Source: an uncultured Duncaniella sp. (lineage in GTDB: Bacteria; Bacteroidota; Bacteroidia; Bacteroidales; Muribaculaceae). From it: a stretch of 45,063 nucleotides of DNA. The notes beneath the pieces were generated by a model. It saw only the letters and a list, made by a program, of their open reading frames with translations. It was not told the origin of the DNA and ran no database searches. The number at the start of each line of letters is the position of its first letter. The first letter of the stretch is position 1. This document shows positions 27,752-36,902 of the stretch, in pieces. A program made the translations under genes and the position numbers. The stretch is from positions 71,944 through 117,006 of the forward strand of contig CAJTRI010000011.1 of the NCBI GenBank assembly GCA_910578615.1, written 5' to 3'.

Positions 27752-30700
27752 TTACTGAATTTCAAGTGCGTCAAAAGCCACTCCGGCAAGATCCGGCGCA
27801 GTGATAACGACCTTATATGTTCCGGCATTTATATATCCGCCGGTCGTGGTGCTCAACATGCGCCATTTCTCGGGAGTGTCCGGGAGGTTGATAGTGTCAT
27901 CTTTAAGCACTGCACCGTTAGGGGCAATAAGCTTGAAATTGACAGGCACTGATTTCTTGTTGGTATTCATAAACTTGAAACGAAGGGCATATACCTGGGC
28001 GAGGCCTGTGGAAATAGTCCATTCCACACTACCTTTGCCTTCAAAGAATACGCCGGTCTGCTTCTTAAACTCTTTGACTCGGTATCGGCCGGAAAGTTTA
28101 GCGTCCTCTGCCTGATAATTTACAGCTTCTCGCGCATTTTCATCCTTCGGAAGCATATCGGGTGACATTTTCACTATTACGTCCTTGTCGGCAGCCGCCC
28201 AGTCCATGGTCGAAGCCCTCCGAACCGGCACCTTGGCAGAACTGTCAGCCGTAGCGATGGCGATTGCGGAAATCACAGCCTGCCCGGCTTTCACTTCGGG
28301 GAAATCGATGGTGATAAAGCCATCTTCCGACTTGCAGTCTATAACCTTCTTCAACAGACGGTCATGTCCAGCCTCGGCCCAAATGTCAAGATCGTCAATA
28401 ACTGTCTTTCCGTTCACGGCGACATCAAAGATTCGCAGCCCTTCGCAGTCAGTACCCTCACCGCCCCCTGTGCCGTGCCATGGCTCGATGAAGTAAAGCT
28501 CCACCCTGTAATCACCCGGCGCGGGCACGGGCAGGCTATAGGCAAGTCTGTGCCGTCCGAAACGGAATGTGCGGGCGATAGCCCAGTCATTGGTTCCGGC
28601 TATCGGGTCAAAAGTCACCCGCTGGCTGGCCTGATAGGGGGAAAGGCCTTCGAAATCCTGCGCCCAAGAACGTGAGACAGAGGTGTCATCACCCTGCCAT
28701 ATATTGCCGAACTCATCCTCATACCTGTCACCACCGCAATTGATGCGATAGAGGTAATTATATGCATCATCACCCTTGAACGCTGTGGAACCGGGAGACA
28801 TAAGAGCATCAAAACCCGGCGCACGATCAAGATTATCCAGAACTATAAGATCCTCGGCCACCTTCTCTCCGTTGCTGTAACCCTCGGCACGAAGGACATT
28901 GAACCTTACAGGGGCATTCTCCCACTCGAAATGTGTGCCCTTCCCTCCCTTCTCACGCGCTCCGAGGAAATTACTTCCGTCCGCAGCATTAAACAGCAAG
29001 ACAGAATCACAGTTACTGTAAATCCTCACGGTAGCCTCGCGGGGGCCGTCAAATCGGTTAGGCCATGTGTGGGAAGCAATATAGACAAACGGATCTTTCT
29101 CAGCCGAAGTATAGTTTCCCTTATACATATAATAGACATCAAGAGGCTCTTCCCATGGAGACACCAAGCCCTTATAGTTGAAAGGCCCTACCTTGTCAAT
29201 CTTTCTGTAAGCCTCGTCCGGCTGGCGTCGACCCGGGTTGTCATGGCTGCTGAATATCCATTGGTAGTGGCCGCATACGCTGTCGGCAGCTTCCTCGGCC
29301 AGACGAATCTTTGTCTCCATGAGGTCACACATTCTTTCCTCGCTCCAAGGCGCGGATGCATCAAACGGAGCCGGCTCTGTGTGGAATCCGAGAGAGCGCC
29401 ATGCGCCATACTCCCCGTTAAGAAGCTGGTTTGGACGTGAAAGTTCACTATCATACTTGTAGACATCTCCGCCATAGGTACCGCTCCAATTCTGAATCAC
29501 ATTCCAGTCGGTACCTTCCCCGCCGTTGCAGGTGGTGACAACCCTCATGTCTCGGGCCATAGGATCCATCTCCCGGATAATTTCCACACACTCCGCCGCA
29601 AAATCACGCGGAAGCGTGCTCTCGTTTTGAAGCCCCCACATAACTACCGAGGGGGAGTTGCGACGCTCCTTCACCCATTGGCGCAGAAGGTTCTTGAAAT
29701 TCTCACGGAATTCAGGGGTGTCATACCAGATATGGGCTGAAAACTGTGGCCAGAAAAGTATTCCGTTCTTGTCCCAGTATTCCTGATAACGAAGATTATG
29801 CGGCTGATGTGCGTCACGCACGGAGTTGAACCCGGCGTTCTTTATCATTTTCACGCGTGCCTCCACCTGCTCATCGCTGAACGCATGTGAAGCTCCAAAC
29901 TGATGTTCGTATTCACACACGCCGTTGATAAACACAGGCTTGCCATTGAGATAGAAACGTCCGTCTCCATCCCCGCGTTTCACAGGCCATGAGAAAGTGC
30001 GTATACCATAAGGCGTGGTCACCTCCTCGGTGGTCTTTCCACCACGCTTTATCATAGTGGAAAGTCTGTACAGGTAAGGATTCTCCGTGTCCCAGAGATT
30101 GGGATTCTCTATCGGCGAGGACTGGGCTATGATCTTAGTCTCACCGGGATTGAGTGTCACACTCTCCGAGAGACGGAAGACCTGCCTGCCGTCAGCATCG
30201 GCAAACTTGTTTACGAGGTCAAACCGCGCAACCTGCGAGGAGTAATTTTTCAACTCGGTATCGATAAAGACAGAGTCGGTTTTAGAATTGTTCCATACAT
30301 GCACTCCGAATGGTTCTATCCTCACCTCGTCAGTCACTTCAAGAGTGACGGGACGGAATATACCGAACGGCTGCGAACCCTCGCTGAATCCCCATTCGGA
30401 AGAACATCCGCCACAGACCCATGGCATATCCGTAATCATGGCCGGATGTGACGCGGTAACACGAAGAGTGTTCTCACCGTCAAATCTGAGAAAATCAGTG
30501 ACATCGAACGTCATCGATAGACGGCCGGAGGGATGACGGCCAAGGTCATGGCCGTTGATATTTATGGTGGCGTAAGAACCCACCCCCTCAAAATTGATAA
30601 AATAACGCTTGCCCTGTTGTCTGGCCGGCATTGAAAATGTCTTCACATACTCGGCATCTCCGTGGAGGTTGCCATGTGTAAGCTGTCGATAGCCATAGTA

Positions 30701-31927
30701 GTCGTCCCAGTTGTGTGGAAGATTGACTGTCAGCACTTCGTTCTTCTTGTCTGACCGCCATGTCTGCCACCCTTTGTCAAGCCCGATGACCATACGGCGC
30801 CCTTTGGCCGGACGCTCCGGGAAACGCACTGACGAACGCCCCATGGGCTTGCTTGTGGCGACAGCTATACCACGCTGGTCGGCATTATTGACAGCACAAT
30901 AGAAATGATAGACAACGCCGTCATGCTTCACAAGATAACTCTTATGGGCAAAAAGCTCGTCATATTGCTTGGTCGGAAAAATAAGGTCATCACCCTCCCA
31001 GTCATCCCATGTCACCATGTCATAACTGCACGCAAATGTGTTGAATGCCTTATAAGGACGTGAGGGATTGAAGGCAGAGAAGTAAAACATCACATATACA
31101 TCACCCATCTTCTGTATCTGTGCATCACCTGTGATCGTACCCTGCGCCTCGTGAGTGAACACAGGATTTCCCTCATACCTGCGCCACTTCTTCATATCCT
31201 TCGAAAGGGCTATGCCTATGCGTTCACCCTTTACACCTGTCTCGGGGTTGATACCTCCGGCATTGTAGTACATCACGAAAGGCGCACCAAGAGTCTTGGC
31301 ATCATCCTTATAAACCGTGCTCTTGTACTGAGTTAGTGATTCCCACCATTGCACATCCTTGTCCTTTATGGAAAGAACCGGGTGGTCGAGGGTCTGCCAC
31401 TCATGAGCTGTCCCCGGATTGCCCTTAGTCCATGCAAGACCCACGTAAAGTGGCGCGTTTACAGCCTCGTAGCCGGTACCCTCACCACCTATATAGGTCA
31501 TGTAACAGTTTCCCTTATATCTGTTTATGGCATAACTTCCGCCCCACTCCATGTCTATCAGACCCGGGAATCCGCCACGCTGGTTACGATCCCATCCTTT
31601 GTCCGTATATGAAAGAATGCGGCCGAGAGTAGTCCATTCCAGAAGATTGTCGCTCTGGGCTATCCATGTTTCATATCCACGACCGTCCTGACCTGTACGC
31701 CCGTTATATACAACGTATGTCATATACCATTTGTCACCTTCACGGAATATCGTGGGACAGTCAATCTTATGGTTGTTGTCAGTCGGAGCCATTACGAGAC
31801 CATATTTATACGGAGTGCGTGATTCCTTATAGACTTCGGCCATGCGTTCCTGACTGACATGACGCTGCGCACTGACACCGATCAGCGCGCAAGCCGCAAG
31901 AGTGAATGATAAGAACAGTCGTTTCAT
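27752..31927 (-). CDS. Propeller (GH137-like) - GH2 - malectin - CBM-like fusion
   Basis: A 1391-residue exported protein from the start at 31927 (MKRLFLSFTLAACALIGVSAQ); the frame runs 17 codons further up without sense. Residues about 40-370 form a five-bladed propeller (KIDCPTIFREGDKWYMTYV, TGDAQIQKMGD). Residues about 385-985 are GH2, with acid/base Glu769 in MWGLQNES and nucleophile Glu839 in LLNGEYGAW. Residues about 1075-1235 are a malectin domain (YRINCGGDRYED), and 1270-1391 a CBM6/35-like module (NYQAEDAKLSG). From memory, the RG-II enzyme BT0996 combines GH137 beta-L-arabinofuranosidase with GH2 beta-glucuronidase, and this architecture fits. The assignment to GH137 rather than GH43 is tentative. 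A strong hairpin precedes the gene. Confidence 0.8.
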   Translation of the reverse strand: MKRLFLSFTLAACALIGVSAQRHVSQERMAEVYKESRTPYKYGLVMAPTDNNHKIDCPTIFREGDKWYMTYVVYNGRTGQDGRGYETWIAQSDNLLEWTTLGRILSYTDKGWDRNQRGGFPGLIDMEWGGSYAINRYKGNCYMTYIGGEGTGYEAVNAPLYVGLAWTKGNPGTAHEWQTLDHPVLSIKDKDVQWWESLTQYKSTVYKDDAKTLGAPFVMYYNAGGINPETGVKGERIGIALSKDMKKWRRYEGNPVFTHEAQGTITGDAQIQKMGDVYVMFYFSAFNPSRPYKAFNTFACSYDMVTWDDWEGDDLIFPTKQYDELFAHKSYLVKHDGVVYHFYCAVNNADQRGIAVATSKPMGRSSVRFPERPAKGRRMVIGLDKGWQTWRSDKKNEVLTVNLPHNWDDYYGYRQLTHGNLHGDAEYVKTFSMPARQQGKRYFINFEGVGSYATININGHDLGRHPSGRLSMTFDVTDFLRFDGENTLRVTASHPAMITDMPWVCGGCSSEWGFSEGSQPFGIFRPVTLEVTDEVRIEPFGVHVWNNSKTDSVFIDTELKNYSSQVARFDLVNKFADADGRQVFRLSESVTLNPGETKIIAQSSPIENPNLWDTENPYLYRLSTMIKRGGKTTEEVTTPYGIRTFSWPVKRGDGDGRFYLNGKPVFINGVCEYEHQFGASHAFSDEQVEARVKMIKNAGFNSVRDAHQPHNLRYQEYWDKNGILFWPQFSAHIWYDTPEFRENFKNLLRQWVKERRNSPSVVMWGLQNESTLPRDFAAECVEIIREMDPMARDMRVVTTCNGGEGTDWNVIQNWSGTYGGDVYKYDSELSRPNQLLNGEYGAWRSLGFHTEPAPFDASAPWSEERMCDLMETKIRLAEEAADSVCGHYQWIFSSHDNPGRRQPDEAYRKIDKVGPFNYKGLVSPWEEPLDVYYMYKGNYTSAEKDPFVYIASHTWPNRFDGPREATVRIYSNCDSVLLFNAADGSNFLGAREKGGKGTHFEWENAPVRFNVLRAEGYSNGEKVAEDLIVLDNLDRAPGFDALMSPGSTAFKGDDAYNYLYRINCGGDRYEDEFGNIWQGDDTSVSRSWAQDFEGLSPYQASQRVTFDPIAGTNDWAIARTFRFGRHRLAYSLPVPAPGDYRVELYFIEPWHGTGGGEGTDCEGLRIFDVAVNGKTVIDDLDIWAEAGHDRLLKKVIDCKSEDGFITIDFPEVKAGQAVISAIAIATADSSAKVPVRRASTMDWAAADKDVIVKMSPDMLPKDENAREAVNYQAEDAKLSGRYRVKEFKKQTGVFFEGKGSVEWTISTGLAQVYALRFKFMNTNKKSVPVNFKLIAPNGAVLKDDTINLPDTPEKWRMLSTTTGGYINAGTYKVVITAPDLAGVAFDALEIQ

Positions 31928-31948
31928 GATATGATATATGTGATTAAT

Positions 31949-31982
31949 GGACATGGCCCGGGCCTGTATCCGGGCCATGTCC
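31949..31982 (-). promoter_or_regulatory. Strong intercistronic hairpin without U-tract
   Basis: A perfect 13-bp inverted repeat (31949-31961 and 31970-31982, arm GGACATGGCCCGG) with an 8-nt loop lies in the 66-nt gap between the GH138-like gene and the large fusion gene. On the minus strand it is followed by ATTAATCAC and not by a T run, so it is not a typical terminator. It ends 21 nt before the ATG. It could block 3' exonucleases, mark an mRNA processing point, or cause partial (Rho-type) polarity in this 30-kb operon. The hairpin is seen directly; its role is inferred. Confidence 0.75.
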
Positions 31983-31993
31983 GTCAGAGATGT

Positions 31994-34693
31994 TTAATAG
32001 AAAAGCCAGTCCATGGCCTCGTCAGCACCGGCAAGAGCCGCGTTACGGGGCTTGATATCATCAGATGTGAAACCAAGCACGAGGGTATAGCCCTTGGGAA
32101 GGAGAAGTGAATGGCTTCCCGCATCAAAGCTATAAGAATGGATGTTGGCAAGAGGCATCTTTGAAAGATGGATAGCGTTGGTAAGCACCGGCTCAGCCTG
32201 GCCGTATTCGTTGGCCGTGGCATCTGTTTCAAGCTTCGGAGCCTTGGCATAGCGTTTTTGGTCATCCTTGAAATAACCGACAAGCAGCCTGACAGGTTTC
32301 TTGCAGGAAAACTCAATCTTGGTACCGTCCTTGCGCTGGTCGTCACCATTGACACGGAACGCCGTCAGACCTTCCAGCTCGGGAGCAAGACCCTCAATCT
32401 TTGCCTCAGGCATATTTTCAAGGAGAGAAGCTCCCCCGGTGAGTTTGACTCTTTTCAGAGGGCCGCTCACAGTCACGTCGGCGTCTTTGAGCGCCACGAT
32501 CGTTTCAGCCTCAGCCTTAATCTTGCCGGCCTCCTTATCTTTCAACATGGCGATGTTGTTTCGGAAGTTGTCTAACTCGGTCTTGTAATGCTCATAAAGC
32601 TCGGCCCAAGTCTTGTTTTTCCCTCCGTCGCCTGCGATAGGCACTCGGCGCATATTGGTCTGCATACTGTTGGCATACAGATATGAGCCTTTTGTAAGAT
32701 CAACAAGCTGACGGTAGTAATCAAGACTTTCCTCCAAAAGGGGTACAGCGGCATCAAGATACTTCATATCTTTCGTCCACTGATAACTGAGCACCTCACG
32801 GGCAGCCTTTACCTTGCGGTCAAAGAAATAGGCAAAAAGACGGTAGCAGTGTATGTCGTTGCTCAGACGGGCAAACTCGTCATTATTGGCGTTGACCTTG
32901 CCTCCAAGCCTCTCAATGGCAGCGACAGCCTTGTCGCCATGGGCCACGCACTGGGCCGTTATGTCAAGCGGAAGCTCTCCGACATGGGGTTGTCCTTTGT
33001 GTTCCTTCTCGACAAACTCGATAAGCTTTTCCCCTTCCGGGCCGCAGCTCTCATAAAAGCCGGGATAGATGGTATATTTATAAGGATTGACAAACTGGCT
33101 CATGAACATGCCCAGCAGCAGGGTCTGACGGTTTCCTTCGGTGATGCCGAAGCGACGGAGAAGTTTTGGAGCAATCTCGCCTGACTCCTCGAAAGCCTCG
33201 CGGATAGCCGCACCCTCGTCATCGGACAGTCCGTAGGTACGTGCAAAACGGTGGTTCCAGTACTTTATCTCGTCATCACGGTCACGACGGCAGTTCCATG
33301 CATATCTGCCCCATCCTTCATACCATGTGCTGTCACGCACAAGTTGGAGTTCACGACTTCCGGCAATACTGTCGGCCGAATAAGGCCAGTCCCAGTAAGA
33401 AGCCTGGGGATACAGATGAAGGGCATTGGCTCCATGCACGTCATGCATAGCTGTCACAGCCTTCTGAGTAAAATCAGGCGAACTCCAACGCCATGGTTCA
33501 AGATTGGCAAGAATGTGCACGTTGCTGATATGCACACTACCGAGCGAGCTTAGGCCACGGTGTATCTCAGTCCACGGACCACGAGGCTCATAGGTGGTCA
33601 GCGACTCGCCGTTGTATTTGTGCATGGTATAAAGATTCTTGTAGATAGGGAGTGCGGCGTCCATTACCATCTTGCAGTCAGTGTCATGTGCGCGGAGAAG
33701 CAACGGAGGCTCGTCCGTGCGACCAAGTTTCGCAAGGCCGTCCTTGACACCCGGGATTATAGTCTCCGTAAACCACACTACGTCATCCTCATAGGTATCC
33801 ATGGCCTCACCCAGACATACCAAAAGGCCCACGTTGGGATATTTCTCGATGAAAGCTGCCACGCTCTTGCGAGTATAGTCGCTGACAAGGGGGGTGATGG
33901 GGCGATTGCGATCCTGTGTTTTAAGTCCGTAATGTTCGGCAAACGGTTTGGACAGCAGGATATTGTAGAACATCTGGATTACGAAAATACCGCGTTTGTC
34001 GGCCTCAGATGTCAGGAATGAGAACATCTCCTCGTTTTTCTTGAAAGTCTCATCGTCCACCTCAACGGCAAAAGGATAATCTTCAAGCCTGACAAGCGAT
34101 GCAAACGGATGTCCGTTCCAGAGATAGAGCGAGTTCATGCGGTTGGCAACGAGCATGTCAAGATACTTGACCCACAGCTCTTTGTCATAGAACCACGGAA
34201 AATTCTCAGGGGTGTAGGGATATTCATACACGCTGCGCCCTTCCAGAAGATAGGGCTTCTGGACACCAACGCAGGCTCCTCGAAGCACCATCTCGGGCGC
34301 ATCCTTGAACTCGGCAGGAAGTTTGTCAAGATTACCGTCCATCTCCACTCTGTCAATCAACTCGCGACAACCGTAGATGACGCCCGAACCGTCATTGCCT
34401 ATCACGTTTACAATATCTCCCTCGGATGTGATGGTGAAACCTTCCTTAGGGCCTACACTGTCAGCCGCCATGGAAAGACGTATGAGCTTAATGCCCTCTT
34501 TGCCTTGGGCGGAACCAGCGTCAATAACATCATACCCCTTGGCTTCAAGGGAGGTTTTAAGATGTTCGGCCGCATACTTCACACGGTTGGAGGAATCCTC
34601 GGGATAATCCAAGGCCACAGCCGGACGACTCGTGCAGCTCCATGCCGCAAAGGCCGCCAGAATGAATGCCAAGGTCTTGAAAATCTTAGTCAT
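31994..34693 (-). CDS. GH138-like alpha-galacturonidase, lipoprotein
   Basis: The start at 34693 gives 899 residues with a lipoprotein-type signal (FAAWSC, Cys20) and sits 2 nt after the GH78 stop; an upstream ATG at 34744 would overlap that gene by 49 nt. Residues about 25-150 form a GH20/GH67-like N-terminal domain (VIYGCRELIDRV), 160-480 a TIM barrel, and the C-terminal half helices plus beta domains. Candidate catalytic glutamates are Glu296 in VCLGEAMDT and Glu363 in YNGESLTT. From memory, the GH138 enzyme BPA0997 uses Glu294 and Glu361; the spacing of 67 is identical. GH138 removes alpha-galacturonic acid from side chain A of RG-II. If this reading fails, it is a GH67/GH115-like uronidase of unknown target. 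Confidence 0.72.
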   Translation of the reverse strand: MTKIFKTLAFILAAFAAWSCTSRPAVALDYPEDSSNRVKYAAEHLKTSLEAKGYDVIDAGSAQGKEGIKLIRLSMAADSVGPKEGFTITSEGDIVNVIGNDGSGVIYGCRELIDRVEMDGNLDKLPAEFKDAPEMVLRGACVGVQKPYLLEGRSVYEYPYTPENFPWFYDKELWVKYLDMLVANRMNSLYLWNGHPFASLVRLEDYPFAVEVDDETFKKNEEMFSFLTSEADKRGIFVIQMFYNILLSKPFAEHYGLKTQDRNRPITPLVSDYTRKSVAAFIEKYPNVGLLVCLGEAMDTYEDDVVWFTETIIPGVKDGLAKLGRTDEPPLLLRAHDTDCKMVMDAALPIYKNLYTMHKYNGESLTTYEPRGPWTEIHRGLSSLGSVHISNVHILANLEPWRWSSPDFTQKAVTAMHDVHGANALHLYPQASYWDWPYSADSIAGSRELQLVRDSTWYEGWGRYAWNCRRDRDDEIKYWNHRFARTYGLSDDEGAAIREAFEESGEIAPKLLRRFGITEGNRQTLLLGMFMSQFVNPYKYTIYPGFYESCGPEGEKLIEFVEKEHKGQPHVGELPLDITAQCVAHGDKAVAAIERLGGKVNANNDEFARLSNDIHCYRLFAYFFDRKVKAAREVLSYQWTKDMKYLDAAVPLLEESLDYYRQLVDLTKGSYLYANSMQTNMRRVPIAGDGGKNKTWAELYEHYKTELDNFRNNIAMLKDKEAGKIKAEAETIVALKDADVTVSGPLKRVKLTGGASLLENMPEAKIEGLAPELEGLTAFRVNGDDQRKDGTKIEFSCKKPVRLLVGYFKDDQKRYAKAPKLETDATANEYGQAEPVLTNAIHLSKMPLANIHSYSFDAGSHSLLLPKGYTLVLGFTSDDIKPRNAALAGADEAMDWLFY

Positions 34694-34695
34694 GT

Positions 34696-36897
34696 CTATA
34701 TCTGCTTGTATTTTATATTGATTTCGTCTTTTGTGTCTATCCACAGACGGTAGCTGTGGTCTCCTGTTTTCTCAAATTTACCATAAGAGGACTTGGGTAC
34801 CGACTTGGATTTAAGATAAAGGTAACCCTCGCCTTCCGTAGCTCTGACCTTTACCTTGTCACGGTCTACGAAAAGGGAAATCTCGCCATTGGGAGTAGGA
34901 ACAGTTCCCTCCATCCATTTAAGACCTCCGAGCACGGGAGTGATTGAGAATTCCCTGTAACCCTCCTTGACTGGTTTTACACCAAGATAATACTTCCCTA
35001 TAAGATAAATGGGACTTGCACCCCATGCATGGCACAGACTCTTTCCATAAGGACGTCCGTACATGGCAAGATGCTGTGTACCCTTGTCCTCCGGGTTATA
35101 TTTCTCCCAGAACGATGTGGCACCCTCACGAAGCATCCCGCCCCAATAGTCCTTCATCTCTTTGAGAACCGTTTCCTGCATACCTTGGGCACACAGTGAT
35201 TCAAGTTCATAGAAACGCATATAAGGTGTGGTGATAGCCGGAACCTCGGGATTGAGCATCACATGCTTCATCACGGAGTCAGTCATAGCCTGGTCAAAGA
35301 AACCGAGGTTGATGGCAAACATGTTGGCAAACTTGTTGATCTGATCGCTCTGTCTGCCGTTCTCTACATTATGAACGAGTGCCTGACGCTTCTCGTCCCA
35401 GAATGTCGGCAGGAGTTTTGCCCGAAGGCTGGCTTCAAGACGTCCGTACTTCTCACCGTCCTTATTGTCACCGACCACCTCTGCACAAAGTTTCATTGTT
35501 TCGAGGCTCTTGCACAGAAGTATCTGTTCAAACGAAAGCGCACCCTGCTTGCTCATGGGGAAATCAGCCCAGTCCACAAACACCCAGTCACCTGTCAGCC
35601 CTTCCACCATGCCGTCCTTGTTGGTACGTGAAAGCACATAATCCATCATAGACTGCATACGCGGGTATATCTCCTTGACAAATGCCTTGTCGCCGGTATA
35701 CAGGTAATAGTCATATATACCTATAAACCAATAGAATGTATAATCCAGAATGGTATTGATGTGGGCTGTGACAGGGTCTTTGCCACGCAGAAGGCGCGTT
35801 GTACGTTTCACAGCCGGACTGTCAAAGAACAGATAATAATTCATCAGATAGCTCTGGACGGCGTCACCGCTCCACACCCAACGGTCACGCTTGATGCCGT
35901 CAATAAAGAATTCGCGGGTGGTGAGGTGCATCGTATAGGCTCCGATGTCCCATATCTTGTTGAGTTCAGAATCGCTGCATCTGAACGAGCCTCGATATTC
36001 CACAGGGGCGTATTCGTAGAGCATCCCCACGTCCCCAACTGTCACTCCGGCCTCGGGAGCCACGTATACATACCTAAAAGCCTTTGTGTTGTCAAGCGTA
36101 TAATCCCCGGACTTGGCACTGACAGCATTAGTGGCAAGATCCGTTACCTCCCCATCCGAGAACCTTATCTTGTCAAGCGTCTCGCAATATTCCATGTCAA
36201 GAGCCTCCTCTGGACTCTCACCATAATATATATTGACAACCCCGTTACCGACGGTATTTTTGAGAACTATTCGTCCGAACGTCTCTTTTCCGAAATCATA
36301 CAGACGTCCGCCATCAGCCGTCTTGTCCTCGACAGATACATAGCCCATCGGTTCAAGGTTGAGGCTGAATTCAGAAGGGGGAGTCGCAGGATCATTGAAA
36401 TTCCAGTAACCGGCATCGGCATAGATCGTTGCGGAAGTATCACTTGCCTTACCACTCTCGTCAATCCACTCCTTGTCCTCATAGGTGACACGCCAAGTGG
36501 AATCGGTATTGACAGTCTTACCCTTTACATATATCGCGGGGGGAGTGGCCTGATTCCATACCTTTATATTGAGATTGTGTTTTCCGGCAGGAAGCGTGAA
36601 CCGCGACGGCATACCGAAACGTAGCTTACCGTCAAACTTCACATTATACTTACCTTCGGCATAAATCTCGATTTCCTCCGGCTCGGCAAGATCTATCTGC
36701 TTGCTGAACTCAACCGTGACATAATGGCTGTCTGATTTCCAGAACGGAGGAAAGAAAGCTCCGCGTTCGGTGCGGTTGTTGTTCATCTTGTTACCGAGCC
36801 ATATCTCATAGTCCCCGGGATACCATATCCACGTCTGGGCCGATGCGACAGCACCCATGGCAAGCGCGCCCAGCATAACGAACCATCTTTTATTCAT
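34696..36897 (-). CDS. GH78 alpha-L-rhamnosidase
   Basis: A 733-residue exported GH78 enzyme (signal peptide MNKRWFVMLGALAMGAVASAQ). It lacks the long N-terminal domains of the fused GH78 at 2394-6308 and starts with two beta-sandwich domains, then the (alpha/alpha)6 barrel (about 310-640) and a C-terminal beta domain. The motif at the acid site reads FIDGIKRDRWVWSGD instead of CPQRDERxxWTGD, so the usual Glu is an Asp-Arg pair; many GH78 proteins of gut Bacteroidota share this variant. The base region GATSFWEKYNPED keeps its Glu. It probably removes alpha-L-rhamnose from a different position than the other rhamnosidases here. Gaps to both neighbours are 2-5 nt. Confidence 0.83.
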   Translation of the reverse strand: MNKRWFVMLGALAMGAVASAQTWIWYPGDYEIWLGNKMNNNRTERGAFFPPFWKSDSHYVTVEFSKQIDLAEPEEIEIYAEGKYNVKFDGKLRFGMPSRFTLPAGKHNLNIKVWNQATPPAIYVKGKTVNTDSTWRVTYEDKEWIDESGKASDTSATIYADAGYWNFNDPATPPSEFSLNLEPMGYVSVEDKTADGGRLYDFGKETFGRIVLKNTVGNGVVNIYYGESPEEALDMEYCETLDKIRFSDGEVTDLATNAVSAKSGDYTLDNTKAFRYVYVAPEAGVTVGDVGMLYEYAPVEYRGSFRCSDSELNKIWDIGAYTMHLTTREFFIDGIKRDRWVWSGDAVQSYLMNYYLFFDSPAVKRTTRLLRGKDPVTAHINTILDYTFYWFIGIYDYYLYTGDKAFVKEIYPRMQSMMDYVLSRTNKDGMVEGLTGDWVFVDWADFPMSKQGALSFEQILLCKSLETMKLCAEVVGDNKDGEKYGRLEASLRAKLLPTFWDEKRQALVHNVENGRQSDQINKFANMFAINLGFFDQAMTDSVMKHVMLNPEVPAITTPYMRFYELESLCAQGMQETVLKEMKDYWGGMLREGATSFWEKYNPEDKGTQHLAMYGRPYGKSLCHAWGASPIYLIGKYYLGVKPVKEGYREFSITPVLGGLKWMEGTVPTPNGEISLFVDRDKVKVRATEGEGYLYLKSKSVPKSSYGKFEKTGDHSYRLWIDTKDEINIKYKQI

Positions 36898-36902
36898 GTT
36901 GA

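Noticed and set aside
34694..34744. Upstream start for the GH138-like gene
   Set aside because: It would overlap the GH78 gene by 49 nt and put a charged stretch ahead of a clean lipoprotein signal; the start at 34693 fits better.
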